A model generated the notes under the pieces. That model was not told where the DNA came from and made no database searches. It saw nothing but the letters and a program-made list of their open reading frames with translations. DNA of 64,000 bases. It comes from Nocardia vinacea. GTDB lineage: Bacteria > Actinomycetota > Actinomycetes > Mycobacteriales > Mycobacteriaceae. The translations under genes were made by a program, and so were the position numbers. The DNA lies in assembly GCF_035920345.1 (NCBI RefSeq), contig NZ_CP109149.1, forward strand, positions 9,114,001-9,178,000. The letters run 5' to 3'. The stretch's first letter is position 1. Each line of letters opens with the position of its first letter. Shown in pieces: positions 25,084-36,316 of this stretch.

Positions 25084-25812
25084 TCATGCGCCGGTCCGCT
25101 GCTTCGTCCGTGTCGAAAACGGTTGCAGCACCGGATATCTGCTGGCGGAGACGGTATCGAGGTCGCGATCGGCGCCGATCCGCGCGACCGAATCCAACAT
25201 GCGTCGCACCCGTTCCTGGAACTCGGCCGCGTCGCGCGCGCCGTACCAGACCAGCGGATCGGTGAGCGCCGCGGCCGGAAACTGTTCCTCGACAATGGCA
25301 TCGATGGCGGGCGCGTCCGGGGTTATCGCCCGGACCACCACGTTCTGCGTGTAGCCGAACGTCGACTGCGTCTCGATGGCCACGGCGGTGTGCCGGCCCT
25401 GCCAGTCGCTCAGCCATTCCGCTTGCGTGAGTTCGGCAGGCCGGCGCAGGAAGGCGAGATTGCCGAACCCCTCGGTGCGGGTCGGGACCGAATCGTCGAG
25501 CCGCAGCGGCACCGACTCGGTCACCAGATAGCCGTGTGCGACGGTCGCGAATTCGGCGAGGATATCCGCCGCGGCCGTGGCCTCGGGACCGTAGCTCTGC
25601 TCGACCCAGACCGTGACCGCCGCGGCGATCGGCGGGTCCAGCGTCACCATTCGCATCAGCGCGGCCTGGACCGCCGCATCACGGACATAGACGGTGACAC
25701 CCGCAACCCCGAGGTCGACCAGGCGCGCGGCCACAGTGGTGCGCAGCGATTCGCACCACGACTCGGTCGCCTCGGCATCGGATCGGCGCAGGACGAAGAC
25801 CAATTTCTCCAC
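25084..25812 (-). CDS. EthD-domain-like dimeric alpha/beta-barrel protein
   Basis: The 242-residue protein starts MEKLVFVLRRS and contains the EthD-like second repeat with FLRRPAELTQAEWLSDWQGRHTAVAIETQSTFGYTQNVVVRAI. EthD/ABM-fold proteins are small ferredoxin-like dimers found with cytochrome P450 or polyketide pathways; here no such partner is adjacent. The length is consistent with two fused ferredoxin-like halves. It is divergent from the next hypothetical gene, with 65 bp between. Confidence 0.65.
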   Translation of the reverse strand: MEKLVFVLRRSDAEATESWCESLRTTVAARLVDLGVAGVTVYVRDAAVQAALMRMVTLDPPIAAAVTVWVEQSYGPEATAAADILAEFATVAHGYLVTESVPLRLDDSVPTRTEGFGNLAFLRRPAELTQAEWLSDWQGRHTAVAIETQSTFGYTQNVVVRAITPDAPAIDAIVEEQFPAAALTDPLVWYGARDAAEFQERVRRMLDSVARIGADRDLDTVSASRYPVLQPFSTRTKQRTGA

Positions 25813-25877
25813 CCGCCGAAAATACGGTGAATTCTCCGTTAGAGTCGGGAAATTCGTCGCGGGAGAAGGATTCAGCT

Positions 25878-26531
25878 GTGCAGCCGCAGGTTTTTCCGGG
25901 AACCTACACCGACGGGCACGGTACCGAGCGCATCATGTGGCGGATCGGGCCATCGCGGCACTGGGGTGCGAACCGGTTCGATATCCGCACGGTGATCCGT
26001 GGCGTTCCGGTGGCGGGTCCGGACTTCGACGCGCTCGGCCCCTATGACAAGGGCGCCGCACTTCGGGTCGGACTGCCCGTCGACCAGTGGGATGCCATCT
26101 CGGGCTGCGCATTCTCCGGCGAACTGCCCTGCTCGGTGCAGGTGCACGAACAGCGCCAACCCGGTGTGATCCACTTCCGGCTGACCCTGCCGCCCGGCGG
26201 CGCGGGGGAGTCGCTCGAACTCGCCATCGACATCGACGGGCTGACCTACCAGGGCACCGACAGATACTTCGAGGACGCGCTGTTCCGGCTCGGACAACAG
26301 TTCCCGGACGACATCCGCCTGCTCTCCTGCATTACCTGCCTGTTCTCCGACTACTCGCCGTACGGCCACGGCCTCACCGGCATGTGGTGTCATCGCGATG
26401 CCAAGGACCAGTACCTCGCGGTCCGCACCAAGGACGACTATTTCGAGGTGCCGGTGACCGAGCAGGTACCCGAGACCTACCTGTGCGCCGACTACACGCA
26501 CCGCATCCCCGGCACCGGCTACCGCGGCTGA
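25878..26531 (+). CDS. Hypothetical protein, possibly DUF6304-like
   Basis: The 217-residue frame from the GTG giving VQPQVFPGTYTDGHGTERIMW has GAGAAGGA 7 nt upstream, which decides the start. It contains a Cys/His/Trp cluster (LSCITCLFSDYSPYGHGLTGMWCHRDAKDQYL) and ends with TYLCADYTHRIPGTGYRG. I do not recognise a function. The composition looks cytoplasmic and the codon use is like the neighbours. A DUF6304 assignment is from memory and uncertain. Confidence 0.65.
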   Translation: MQPQVFPGTYTDGHGTERIMWRIGPSRHWGANRFDIRTVIRGVPVAGPDFDALGPYDKGAALRVGLPVDQWDAISGCAFSGELPCSVQVHEQRQPGVIHFRLTLPPGGAGESLELAIDIDGLTYQGTDRYFEDALFRLGQQFPDDIRLLSCITCLFSDYSPYGHGLTGMWCHRDAKDQYLAVRTKDDYFEVPVTEQVPETYLCADYTHRIPGTGYRG

Positions 26532-26629
26532 AAAGTGGTACGGAACGCGGAACGGTGAACCGCTGACAGTGCCGTTACCTCGCGCATGGGACGATGGATG
26601 GCAGTTTGCCGATACCCATGAGGAGTGGA

Positions 26630-28480
<1,851 letters not shown>

Positions 28481-28540
28481 GCCGGTCGCGGACAACCGGA
28501 CTGGCCGACAACCAGTGGCTACGGTTGTAGCCGTGTGTGC

Positions 28541-28684
28541 ATGATTTCGCGCGGATTCGGAGCGGGGCCGAATGGTGACCAGTACCTCGATGTGCACCGG
28601 TATGCGATCGGCCTCGAGGTGACGTTGCCGGAACCGGTGGGTGTCACACTCGATACCGCGCCGCTACTGGACTGGATTCGCTGA
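28541..28684 (+). pseudogene. Possible remnant of a Uma2/DUF820-type gene
   Basis: A 47-codon frame ends with YLDVHRYAIGLEVTLPEP, then VGVTLDTAPLLDWIR. This resembles the last strands and helix of Uma2 (DUF820, PD-(D/E)XK fold) proteins, but the preceding nuclease core is missing. It lies between lepA and the convergent kinase gene, 2 nt from the latter's stop. I read it as a decayed fragment; it could also be a chance frame. Confidence 0.3.
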
Positions 28685-28686
28685 AT

Positions 28687-30258
28687 TCAAGAAGCGGATG
28701 CGGTGATTCGCACGCGCAGACGGACGCCGCCGAGCGGGCTCTGGTCGAGTTCGGCTGTGCCGGAGTGCAGTTCGGCTTGTTGGCGGACGAGAGCGAGGCC
28801 CAGGCCGGACCCGGGGGAGCCGGGGCCTTTGATGAAACGGTCGAAGGCGTTGGCACGCAGGGCTTCCGGGATGCCGGTGCCGTCGTCGTCGATAATGATC
28901 TCGACTCCGGCGGTTGCGTCGGCAGCGTTGTGGCGGAAGGTATTTGGAATGGCCGGGCGCACGTCGGCGTGCTGATCCGAAGTTTTCGGATTGGCTGGGT
29001 TCGCGTCAACGGGGCTCATTCCGGCAATGCTCGGATCGGCAGAGTTCGCGCGGATACGGCTTGTACCGGCCGTGCTCGGATGGGTGGGGCTTGGATCAGT
29101 CACGGTCGCATCGGCGGGCTTCGCATCAGCAGGGCTCATTCCGGCGGTGCTCGGATTGTCAGGGCTCGGGCCAGCCACGTTCAGATCGGCTGGGTTCGCA
29201 TCAGCGGTGCGCGGATCGCAATATCGGGCGGCGACTGTGATGGTGCGCGCATGACCGTGCTGTACGGCGTTGGCGACCGCGTTGGTGACGATCAGCATGA
29301 CGCCGCCGGGTAGGCCGGTCAGCGTTGTCGGGGTGCATTCGGTGAGATCGATGCTGACCTCGGGGTGTCGGCGGCGCGCGTCTTGTACTGCGCGGTCGAG
29401 GATTTCGCAGAGTTCGAAGGGTTCGAAGGCATCGGATTCGGTGAGCTCGCCGACGGCGAGTTGTTCCAGATCGGTCAGAGTGTTCTCGATCTGGCGCTCG
29501 GCGAGCAGGACATCGGCGAGTACCGCGCGCTGCTGTTCAGCGGGTAATTCTTTGGTGGCCAGGACTTCCAGGTCGGTGCGCATCGCGGTGAGTGGTGTGC
29601 GGAGCTCATGTGCGCAGACCGCAGCGAAGTCCCTGGCACTGGCGAGTGCGCGATTGGTGGCACCGTGCGCCGCCTCGAGTCGGGCGAGCATGCGGCTGAT
29701 GGCATCGGATAGTTCTTCCGCTTCACGGGCTCCGCGACCGCTCAGCGGAGGGAGCTGCTCGAGGGTATCGATGCCGTGCGTCGCGGTGGCGAGTCTGCGC
29801 AGTGGCCGCGCGGCGTAACCGGCCAGGAACCAGCCGAGCAGTGCGGCGAGCAGCACACCCGCGATGCCGATCGCGATGCCGATCAGCTGGCTGCGGCGGA
29901 TGGCCGAATCAACCAGTGCGCGATCGGGATCGAGCCGGACCACCAAACCGGGCGCACCCGCCACAGTGGTGCGGACACCATCGGGGCCGATGAGTACCGG
30001 CCCGGATACCGCGGGTCCCGGCAGTGGCGGCGGCGGAAGTGGCGGAAGTGCCGGAATGGCCGCGTGCGGTGGCGCATCGAACCGTTGCACGACCGCGACG
30101 CCCATCGTCGACACGGTCTCGTCGAACTGTCGAGATCCGGTGGCGTCGAGCAGGGCGGTATAGGCGATGCCGAGCGTGATCGCCACCAGCGCGGCGACGA
30201 GCCCGGATACCAGTGCCACGCGGGCGCGCAACGATAACGACACCTTCGGCGCCCTCAC
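28687..30258 (-). CDS. prrB: PrrB-like sensor histidine kinase with insertion in the ATPase domain
   Basis: The 523-residue kinase has membrane helices at about 14-38 and 125-148 flanking a Pro-rich extracytoplasmic loop, a HAMP region, an H-box (ARDFAAVCAHELRTPLTAMR, His217) and a HATPase domain. H-box and downstream sequence closely follow mycobacterial PrrB. A 103-residue Pro/Ala/Ser/Asp-rich insertion (about 348-450) separates the N-box from the G1 box (DDDGTG) and is built of degenerate repeats such as NPSTAGMSPADA. The GTG start has GGAG upstream. It is 231 bp downstream of the cognate prrA-like gene. Confidence 0.82.
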   Translation of the reverse strand: MRAPKVSLSLRARVALVSGLVAALVAITLGIAYTALLDATGSRQFDETVSTMGVAVVQRFDAPPHAAIPALPPLPPPPLPGPAVSGPVLIGPDGVRTTVAGAPGLVVRLDPDRALVDSAIRRSQLIGIAIGIAGVLLAALLGWFLAGYAARPLRRLATATHGIDTLEQLPPLSGRGAREAEELSDAISRMLARLEAAHGATNRALASARDFAAVCAHELRTPLTAMRTDLEVLATKELPAEQQRAVLADVLLAERQIENTLTDLEQLAVGELTESDAFEPFELCEILDRAVQDARRRHPEVSIDLTECTPTTLTGLPGGVMLIVTNAVANAVQHGHARTITVAARYCDPRTADANPADLNVAGPSPDNPSTAGMSPADAKPADATVTDPSPTHPSTAGTSRIRANSADPSIAGMSPVDANPANPKTSDQHADVRPAIPNTFRHNAADATAGVEIIIDDDGTGIPEALRANAFDRFIKGPGSPGSGLGLALVRQQAELHSGTAELDQSPLGGVRLRVRITASAS

Positions 30259-30489
30259 CGTCCGGCTCCGTAGGGCAATGGGTACTTGCTCATGACTTCA
30301 CTTCGCTTGCGCTGGATTCCGCCGTGCGCAAGGGCGCACTGCGTCGTTGGGCTTTCTCGCCGAAGCTCACTCACGATTCGGCCTCGTCGACGCTGGGCTC
30401 CGCTCTTCGCGAGGACACTTGAAGCTCACGCATGACTCCCACCTCGTTGCCGGTCGATTGCGGCCTACGCGTTCCACGCCGACCCTCGC
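30259..30489 (-). repeat. Repeat-rich spacer between regulator and kinase genes
   Basis: This 231-bp spacer carries several related words on the minus strand (CGTGAGTGAGCTTC, GCGTGAGCTTCA, AGCGCAAGCGAAGTGAAGTC). It ends ATGAGCAAGTA, which resembles the junction before gpgP at 200-230. A 12-codon frame from that ATG ends in a TGA overlapping the kinase GTG, which could couple translation. I see no larger gene. Confidence 0.4.
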
Positions 30490-31188
30490 TCACGCTTCCT
30501 CCCGCAGTACAAAACCCACCCCTCGCACGGTATGTATCACCCGCGGCGCACCGTGCGCCTCCAACTTCCGCCGCAGGTAGGAGACGAACACATCCACCAC
30601 ATTGGTGTCTGTGCTGAAGTCGTAACCCCAGACCGCGGAAAGGATCTGCTCGCGGCTGAGCACGATGCCGATGTTCTCGGCGAGCAGTGCGAGCACCTCG
30701 AATTCCCGTTTGGTCAGTTCCACCTGCTGTCCGCTCGCGTACACCCGATGTCCGGCCGGGTCGATCCGCACCTTTCCGACCTGGCGTTGGTCATCGCCGG
30801 AGGGCCGGATCAGCGCGGGCCGACGGCGCAGCAACGCATGCAGGCGGGCGACGAGTTCGCCGAGGTCGAACGGTTTGGTCAGGTAATCGTCGGCGCCGCG
30901 TTCGAGGGCGGCGATGCGATCGCTGACCGCGGTGCGGGCGCTCAGCACGCAGATCGGAATGTCGTTGCCCATCGCGCGCAATGCCGTAACCACGCCCGCC
31001 CCATCGAGATTCGGCATATTCACATCGAGCACCATGGCGTCCGGTTCGGCGCTGCGGACCATCGATAGCGCCTCGGCGCCGTCCCCCGCGGTGACCACCT
31101 CGAAGTCCGAGAGCTCGAGCCCGCGCCGCAGCGACGCGAGAACTCGAACCTCATCGTCCACGACCAAGATGCGGTGTCCACCCGTCAC
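30490..31188 (-). CDS. prrA: PrrA-like OmpR-family response regulator
   Basis: The 232-residue protein has a receiver domain ([22 protein letters not shown]; phosphoacceptor Asp in [22 protein letters not shown]) and a winged-helix DNA-binding domain ([22 protein letters not shown] ... [24 protein letters not shown]). Sequence along its whole length is close to mycobacterial PrrA. It should be phosphorylated by the downstream kinase. Because prrAB elsewhere is an essential chromosomal pair, this could be the main copy or a paralogue. Confidence 0.85.
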   Translation of the reverse strand: MTGGHRILVVDDEVRVLASLRRGLELSDFEVVTAGDGAEALSMVRSAEPDAMVLDVNMPNLDGAGVVTALRAMGNDIPICVLSARTAVSDRIAALERGADDYLTKPFDLGELVARLHALLRRRPALIRPSGDDQRQVGKVRIDPAGHRVYASGQQVELTKREFEVLALLAENIGIVLSREQILSAVWGYDFSTDTNVVDVFVSYLRRKLEAHGAPRVIHTVRGVGFVLREEA

Positions 31189-31255
31189 CCGTCACCCCTC
31201 ATCGAATCGCTGCCCGACGCTGCCGTCATGGGGTCACGATAGAGCCGCTGCTCGG

Positions 31256-31651
31256 TCAGCTGCCGCTGCTGCCGGTCGGAGCCGGATGCGCGGGGTGGAC
31301 GTGCACAACGCCGGGCCCGCCGGGTCCGATCATCACCTGCGGACCACCCGGGCCGACGATGACCGGTCCGGACGGATCGATATCCGGGCAGTCGGGCAGC
31401 GCGACACCCGGCGGCAGCGGTGTGGCCGGAACGGCGAGTTCCTGACCCGGCCTGCGCTGGATCACGACATGCGTATCGCCGGGACCGTCCAGCACACACG
31501 TCACGCTCGGGCCGCCCGGCGCAGGCAGCGGCGGCAGTGGCGGCTGGGCCGAGGCGCCGCCCGCGACCAGCACGCCGGCGGCGGCGGCGAATGCGGTACC
31601 GGCGACGATGGTGACAATGCGGGCTCGGCCGCGTCCGAGGGGTGCGGTCAT
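31256..31651 (-). CDS. Small secreted Pro/Gly-rich protein
   Basis: The 131-residue protein has a clear signal peptide (Arg-rich start, hydrophobic core, cleavage after GASA about residue 35). The mature part is Pro/Gly-rich, with two cysteines that could form a disulphide. GGAGA lies 7 nt before the ATG. It is 67 bp upstream of the prrA-like gene on the same strand. Its PLPPLP and SGPVIVGPGG words recall the extracytoplasmic loop of the kinase (ALPPLPPPPLPG, SGPVLIGPDG), so the two may act at the same site. Function unknown. Confidence 0.65.
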   Translation of the reverse strand: MTAPLGRGRARIVTIVAGTAFAAAAGVLVAGGASAQPPLPPLPAPGGPSVTCVLDGPGDTHVVIQRRPGQELAVPATPLPPGVALPDCPDIDPSGPVIVGPGGPQVMIGPGGPGVVHVHPAHPAPTGSSGS

Positions 31652-32067
31652 GATGCGATCTCCTTCGCGTCGATACCGGGTTGTCCCGGCGAGACCGACG
31701 CTAGGGTGCCGAACTTCACCGTCTCTTGAGCAATCGTTAGAAATCTCTTGCAGCGCATCGAACTTCGGGGTGTACGGGTGGCCGCCGACAAGTTAGTCTC
31801 GTCGATACGGTTTCGAGCCGCCGCGTGGCGCGCGCCCGGAGCGCTTGATCAGGTCCAACGGCAGCATCGGTCCCCAGTTCTGGGTGCCCGCAGAAACAGG
31901 GCTTCCGTTCTGGTTTCTCCAATGGCAAGGTTATGTTGCTCGTCACAGTCGTATGCTCTGCGGACCTGCAGAATGTGACAGTTGGGTTTTCCGGAATATC
32001 GTTAGGTGATCTTCACTCGGTCTGCCCGGCGTGGTGAGGATGCTGGAAACCTGAGAGTGGAGCTTGC
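31652..32067. other. Intergenic region between divergent genes
   Basis: These 416 bases hold no gene that I can support; short frames on both strands have no recognisable domain. The right end is AT-richer (TGACAGTTGGGTTTTCCGG near 31977) and probably contains the promoter of the large secreted-type protein. GAGTGGAGC precedes the ATG at 32068. The word TGACAGTTGGG recurs at 50861 upstream of the second Hsp70-like gene. Confidence 0.45.
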
Positions 32068-34275
32068 ATGACGAGTGACCTGCCCTTCGGCAGCGATGCC
32101 ACCGACGCTGACGACCGTGCGGGCGACACCGCCTATCGCGTTGCCACCGGCGTCGCGCGGGTAGCGAGGGCGGGCGCGTACGTGACCGGCGGCGCGCTGG
32201 TCGCCACCAATGGCGGTACCGCACCCGTCCATCCCGGCGGGCAACGGCTCGACAGCTGGACTTCGGCCTACACCCGCGACCCCGATGCGGACGCGCCGAG
32301 CCCCGTGGTCACCTTCCCGGATCCGGACCCGAATTCGACACCGCCCGCACCACTGCATTCGTCGACGCCGACCCCGCGCGATGTGAGCGTCAACGCGCCG
32401 TTCACCATCCCGAATGTGCCCAATTCGGGCGTGTACATCGGGCCTGTGCCGCAGCAGCATTCACCGCAGCCGTGGCAGAACACCGGGTACGGCAGTTATC
32501 AGCCCGGTCTGGCGCTCGGAACCGAGAGCGAACGGTCCGGACTCGATCTGCACAGCGACACACCGCAGTCCGGCCTCGATCTCGGTACCGGACACGTGCC
32601 CGGCGGATTCGGTAACCTGCCCGGACTCGACTTCGGTCAGGGCGGCCACGGCTTCAACCTCCCCAACCCGAACGGCTTCCTCGCTCCGGGTTCGAATCCC
32701 TTTACCCTGCCCCGTGTTCCGACGTCGGGGACGGCCATCAGCGAGTCGGTGAGCAGCGATACCGAAAGTGCCGACGACGGCGATGCGGTCGCGAGCAACG
32801 TTCCGTTTTACGGCGGCAACATGTTTCACAGCGGCGCGACCGGGGGCAGCGGTGAGCTGTTCCACGGCAGCGACGCATTCCACGGTGCCGACATGTACCA
32901 CGGTGTCGGCAGCCCGGATGCGGTCGGCGTATTCATCAATGCCGAAGCCGCTTTCAGCCTGCACACCGAACTCCAAGTGGACTTCAGTGTCGGACCGAAC
33001 GGGATGTACCTCGCCACGCAGTCCAAGGTCGAGGTCGACGGTGCGCTGAAGGTCGAGGTCGGCGCGGGCCGGGTCGGCGACAATCTCGACAGGTTCTCCG
33101 ATTGGCTCGGCCAAACCCCCGGCACCACCGGACGTTCCGGTCTCGACAATGCCGGCACGAACGGCACGGCCAACCCGGTCGGCACCCAGCCCGCGGGTGG
33201 ATCCGTCCCGCAGTACTCGGCCGTGCAGCCCGTCGTGGTGCAGCCCGTGCAGCCGTTCGCGGCGCCGCTGCCCGCTCCGGTCGCACCGGCCGTCGCACCC
33301 GCAGCGGTGGCCCCCGCGGTCGTCGCGCCCGCTGCGGTGGCAGCGCCGGTTGCGGCGACCCCGCTGCAGACCACGATTCAGCCGGATGCGGCGAGCACCC
33401 CGGTCGCCAACGTCCTTGTCGCCCCGGCGGGTCCGTCGCCGCTGACCGCGCCCGCCGCGACGGTGCCCGCGCTGTTCGAGCCGAGGCCCGTTCCGGCGAA
33501 GCATCCGGTCGTTGTCGACGATTCGCCTTCGACCACCACGCCGCTGACGAACACCCCGACCACCGTCACCAAGACGGTGCCGATCCCCGGCGACAACACC
33601 ACCGGGCATCCGACCAAGACGCCCGATACGGGCAGCACCAAGCCCGGCCACACCACTGTTCCGGACACGGATGCCACCGGGACGACGAAGATCCCGACCG
33701 CGACCCACGCGCCGACCACACAGGCTCCCACCACGCACGCACCGACCCACACCGCGACACCGACGACTCCGGACGACGACGATGTGACGATCCCGAGCAC
33801 CGGTAACGGTGGCGGAACCAGCACCGGTCACAACGGCGGGACCACCCCGAGCACCGTCAACGGCGGAACGGGTGGCAACTCGGCCCCGAATACGCACACC
33901 ACCCAGCCGGAAATCGACGACCCGACCGTGGACGTCCCGACCGTATCGGTGCCGACGGTGACCCACTCCGCACCGACGGTCGCGCCGACCGCTGATATCG
34001 ATATCCCGACCGCGAATTCCCCGGCACCGATCCCGACTCAGCAGCCGCACGTGCCCGCGCCGACGATGCCCGCGCCGGTCACCCCGATGAAGCCGCCTGC
34101 GCACCCGATCGCCGCCGAATTCAGCGATCCGGCTGCTTTCGCGCACCCGGTATACGAGCCCGATCACACGGCACTGACCCTCATGGCCGCCGGGCTGTCC
34201 ACCCCGTTGCTGCCCGATCCGGGTGTAGACGACGGCCACCACCTCGTGGCGGGCCTGGATATCACCCTGATCTAG
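32068..34275 (+). CDS. Large Thr/Pro-rich low-complexity protein next to a dynamin-like gene
   Basis: The 735-residue product has no recognised catalytic domain and no obvious signal peptide. Residues 1-60 may hold one weak hydrophobic helix (VARVARAGAYVTGGALVA). Residues about 60-260 are Gly/Ser/Pro/Phe-rich, about 285-350 form a compact segment with an FSLHTELQVDFSVGPNGMYL-type strand region, then an Ala/Pro/Val repeat (390-430) and a Thr/Pro-rich region to about 660. It precedes a dynamin-like gene by 85 nt, as IniB-type proteins precede IniA/IniC in mycobacteria. I infer an IniB-like envelope-stress role from context only. Confidence 0.6.
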   Translation: MTSDLPFGSDATDADDRAGDTAYRVATGVARVARAGAYVTGGALVATNGGTAPVHPGGQRLDSWTSAYTRDPDADAPSPVVTFPDPDPNSTPPAPLHSSTPTPRDVSVNAPFTIPNVPNSGVYIGPVPQQHSPQPWQNTGYGSYQPGLALGTESERSGLDLHSDTPQSGLDLGTGHVPGGFGNLPGLDFGQGGHGFNLPNPNGFLAPGSNPFTLPRVPTSGTAISESVSSDTESADDGDAVASNVPFYGGNMFHSGATGGSGELFHGSDAFHGADMYHGVGSPDAVGVFINAEAAFSLHTELQVDFSVGPNGMYLATQSKVEVDGALKVEVGAGRVGDNLDRFSDWLGQTPGTTGRSGLDNAGTNGTANPVGTQPAGGSVPQYSAVQPVVVQPVQPFAAPLPAPVAPAVAPAAVAPAVVAPAAVAAPVAATPLQTTIQPDAASTPVANVLVAPAGPSPLTAPAATVPALFEPRPVPAKHPVVVDDSPSTTTPLTNTPTTVTKTVPIPGDNTTGHPTKTPDTGSTKPGHTTVPDTDATGTTKIPTATHAPTTQAPTTHAPTHTATPTTPDDDDVTIPSTGNGGGTSTGHNGGTTPSTVNGGTGGNSAPNTHTTQPEIDDPTVDVPTVSVPTVTHSAPTVAPTADIDIPTANSPAPIPTQQPHVPAPTMPAPVTPMKPPAHPIAAEFSDPAAFAHPVYEPDHTALTLMAAGLSTPLLPDPGVDDGHHLVAGLDITLI

Positions 34276-34360
34276 GAGCCGCACGGGGGTCGCGCGCATC
34301 TGTCGCGCCGGCGCATGTCATCGTCGAACGCGATATTCGTACGACAGTTAGGAGGAGCGG

Positions 34361-36160
34361 TTGTCTGCCGCAGCCGGGCTGGAGGCCGCCACGGTGAAAC
34401 ATCCGGCGGCGATGGCGCCAGTCATCGGAATCCTCGATCAACTGCAGGAGATGACCCGATCCGCGGGCCGGCAAGACCTGGGTGGCCGACTGAGTATGGT
34501 TCGGGCCAGGGTCGGTGACACACGGGTGCGCCTGGTGGTCGTCGGCGCCGCGAAGAACGGTATGAGCACCCTGGTCAACGGTTTGATCGGGGCGCGGGTG
34601 AGCGCCACCGAGAGTGCGCTGAGTGTGCCGGTGATCGCGGAGTTCGGACCGGAGCCGACCGCCGTGCTGGTGAAGTCGCTGGGGGCGGGCCGGATCGAAC
34701 GTCAGCCCGTCGATCCGCTCGACCCCGGGCCCGCGCTGGCCGCTGACGGAGTGATCCGCGCCGAATTCACCGAGCCGAGCCCGCTGCTCGCCGAGGGCCT
34801 CGTCCTGATGGACGCACCGGGCGGCAACGGCGACGATCACACCACCTGGTCGATGATCGCCGCCGCGGATGCCGTGCTCTATGTCGGTGACGCCGGATCC
34901 GAGTTCAGTGCGGAAGAGATCGGCTACCTCGAGCGCATCCAGCAGCTCTGTCCGACGGTTGTCTGTGCGCTGAACAAGATCGACCTGCACCCGCACTGGC
35001 AGCACACCCAGCAGCGCAATCGCGAGCTATTGGACGCGGCCGGTCTCGGTTTCGCGGTGGCGCCGGTTTCCGCGCTGCTACACCTGCAGGCGGGCAATTA
35101 TCAGCGCGATATCGAATCCGGCGTGCCGCAACTGGTCGACCATCTACGTGACTATGTGCTGGCAAGGGCCGACAGCCTGGTGCTGGAAGCCGCGGCCAAC
35201 GATATCCGCCTGGTTGCCGACCACCTGGCCGTGACCCTGCGGACCGAGGCCGAGGCGCTGCGCGATCCGCGCCGCCGGGTGGAGATCACCGAACAACTCG
35301 TCGCCGCCCGCGACCAGGCCGACCAACTGCGGCAGCGCTCGGCCAACTGGCAGGTCACCCTCGGCGACGGCAGCACCGAGCTGATGGCCGATATCGAACA
35401 CGACCTGCGGCACCGGCTGCGCAGTCTGGTGCGCGATGCCGAGGCCGAGATCGTCAACACCGATCCGGCCCGCCGCTGGCAGGATTTCGGCGCGGATCTG
35501 GATGCGCGCATCTGCGAGGCCGTCGAAGAGAATTTCGTGGTGGCGCACTACCGGGCGGTGGAACTGTCCGAACAGGTGGCCGCCAAATTCCCCGCCGATC
35601 ACCGCGCCCCGCCGCTACCGGACCTACGCCTGGAAAATCCCGGTGAAGTGCTCGACCAGGTCGCGCCGTTGGATCCGCTGATCAGCGGGAAAGCCGGTGT
35701 GCTCGGCCAATTCCTGACCGTCATGCGCGGGTCCTACGGTGGTCTTCTGATGGTCGGTGTGCTCACCAGTCTGCTGAAAATGCCACTGGTGAACTGGTAT
35801 TCGGCCGCCGCCGCGCTGCTGCTCGGCGCCAATGCGCTGTGGGACGACCGCAAGGCGCGCAAGCAGCGCCGTCAGGCCGAGGCCAAGGTTTCGGTGGCCA
35901 GACTGATGGACGACGTGATCTTCCAGGTCGGTAAGGAATCGCGAAATCGGTTGCGCGCCATGCAGCGCACGCTGCGCGATCACTTCACCGATATCGCCAC
36001 CGATGTACTCCGCGCCGCAGACGAACGGTTGCGTGTCGCGGAGGTCGCCTATGGAAAATACGGCGATCACCGTGAGGAACGCATCGCCGATGTAGATGTG
36101 CAACTCGGCAGGTTGCGTGGGCTGCGCGCGGAGGCCGACGGGATCAGCGCGGCCGCGTAG
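34361..36160 (+). CDS. Dynamin-like (IniA/IniC-type) GTPase homologue with altered P-loop
   Basis: The 599-residue protein resembles bacterial dynamin-like proteins. It has an N-terminal GTPase domain, long helical middle and a hydrophobic hairpin (about residues 447-490, GSYGGLLMVGVLTSLLKMPLVNWYSAAAALLLG). The G1 motif reads GAAKNGMST (residues 62-70), so the essential Lys of GxxxxGKS is Met68. G3 (DAPGG) and G4 (NKID) are kept. The TTG start is supported by AGGAGGAG 3-4 nt upstream. It may remodel membranes or act as a non-hydrolysing partner of another dynamin. A usual second ini-type dynamin gene is not present here. Confidence 0.75.
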   Translation: MSAAAGLEAATVKHPAAMAPVIGILDQLQEMTRSAGRQDLGGRLSMVRARVGDTRVRLVVVGAAKNGMSTLVNGLIGARVSATESALSVPVIAEFGPEPTAVLVKSLGAGRIERQPVDPLDPGPALAADGVIRAEFTEPSPLLAEGLVLMDAPGGNGDDHTTWSMIAAADAVLYVGDAGSEFSAEEIGYLERIQQLCPTVVCALNKIDLHPHWQHTQQRNRELLDAAGLGFAVAPVSALLHLQAGNYQRDIESGVPQLVDHLRDYVLARADSLVLEAAANDIRLVADHLAVTLRTEAEALRDPRRRVEITEQLVAARDQADQLRQRSANWQVTLGDGSTELMADIEHDLRHRLRSLVRDAEAEIVNTDPARRWQDFGADLDARICEAVEENFVVAHYRAVELSEQVAAKFPADHRAPPLPDLRLENPGEVLDQVAPLDPLISGKAGVLGQFLTVMRGSYGGLLMVGVLTSLLKMPLVNWYSAAAALLLGANALWDDRKARKQRRQAEAKVSVARLMDDVIFQVGKESRNRLRAMQRTLRDHFTDIATDVLRAADERLRVAEVAYGKYGDHREERIADVDVQLGRLRGLRAEADGISAAA

Positions 36161-36187
36161 GCAACTCGCGGCGCGGCCGCGTAGGCA
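36147..36187. repeat. 24-bp-spaced direct repeat at the end of the dynamin gene
   Basis: GCGCGGCCGCGTAGGCA occurs at 36147-36163 and 36171-36187; the first copy contains the stop codon. This looks like a small local duplication. Confidence 0.6.
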
Positions 36188-36316
36188 GACGCAGCGTGGC
36201 CGCATCGGTAGGACCGTACCCAATCCAGAGCGCGCTACGGGCTTCGTGATGAGCTGAGGTCTGCGAGCCCGCCCCAAGATCGGCAAAGAAGTAAACGATC
36301 GGCGCGGACTATTCGG

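Noticed and set aside
32461..34299. A long minus-strand frame opposite the Thr/Pro-rich protein gene.
   Set aside because: It is an Arg/Gly-rich shadow without a domain; the plus frame has a ribosome site and operon context.
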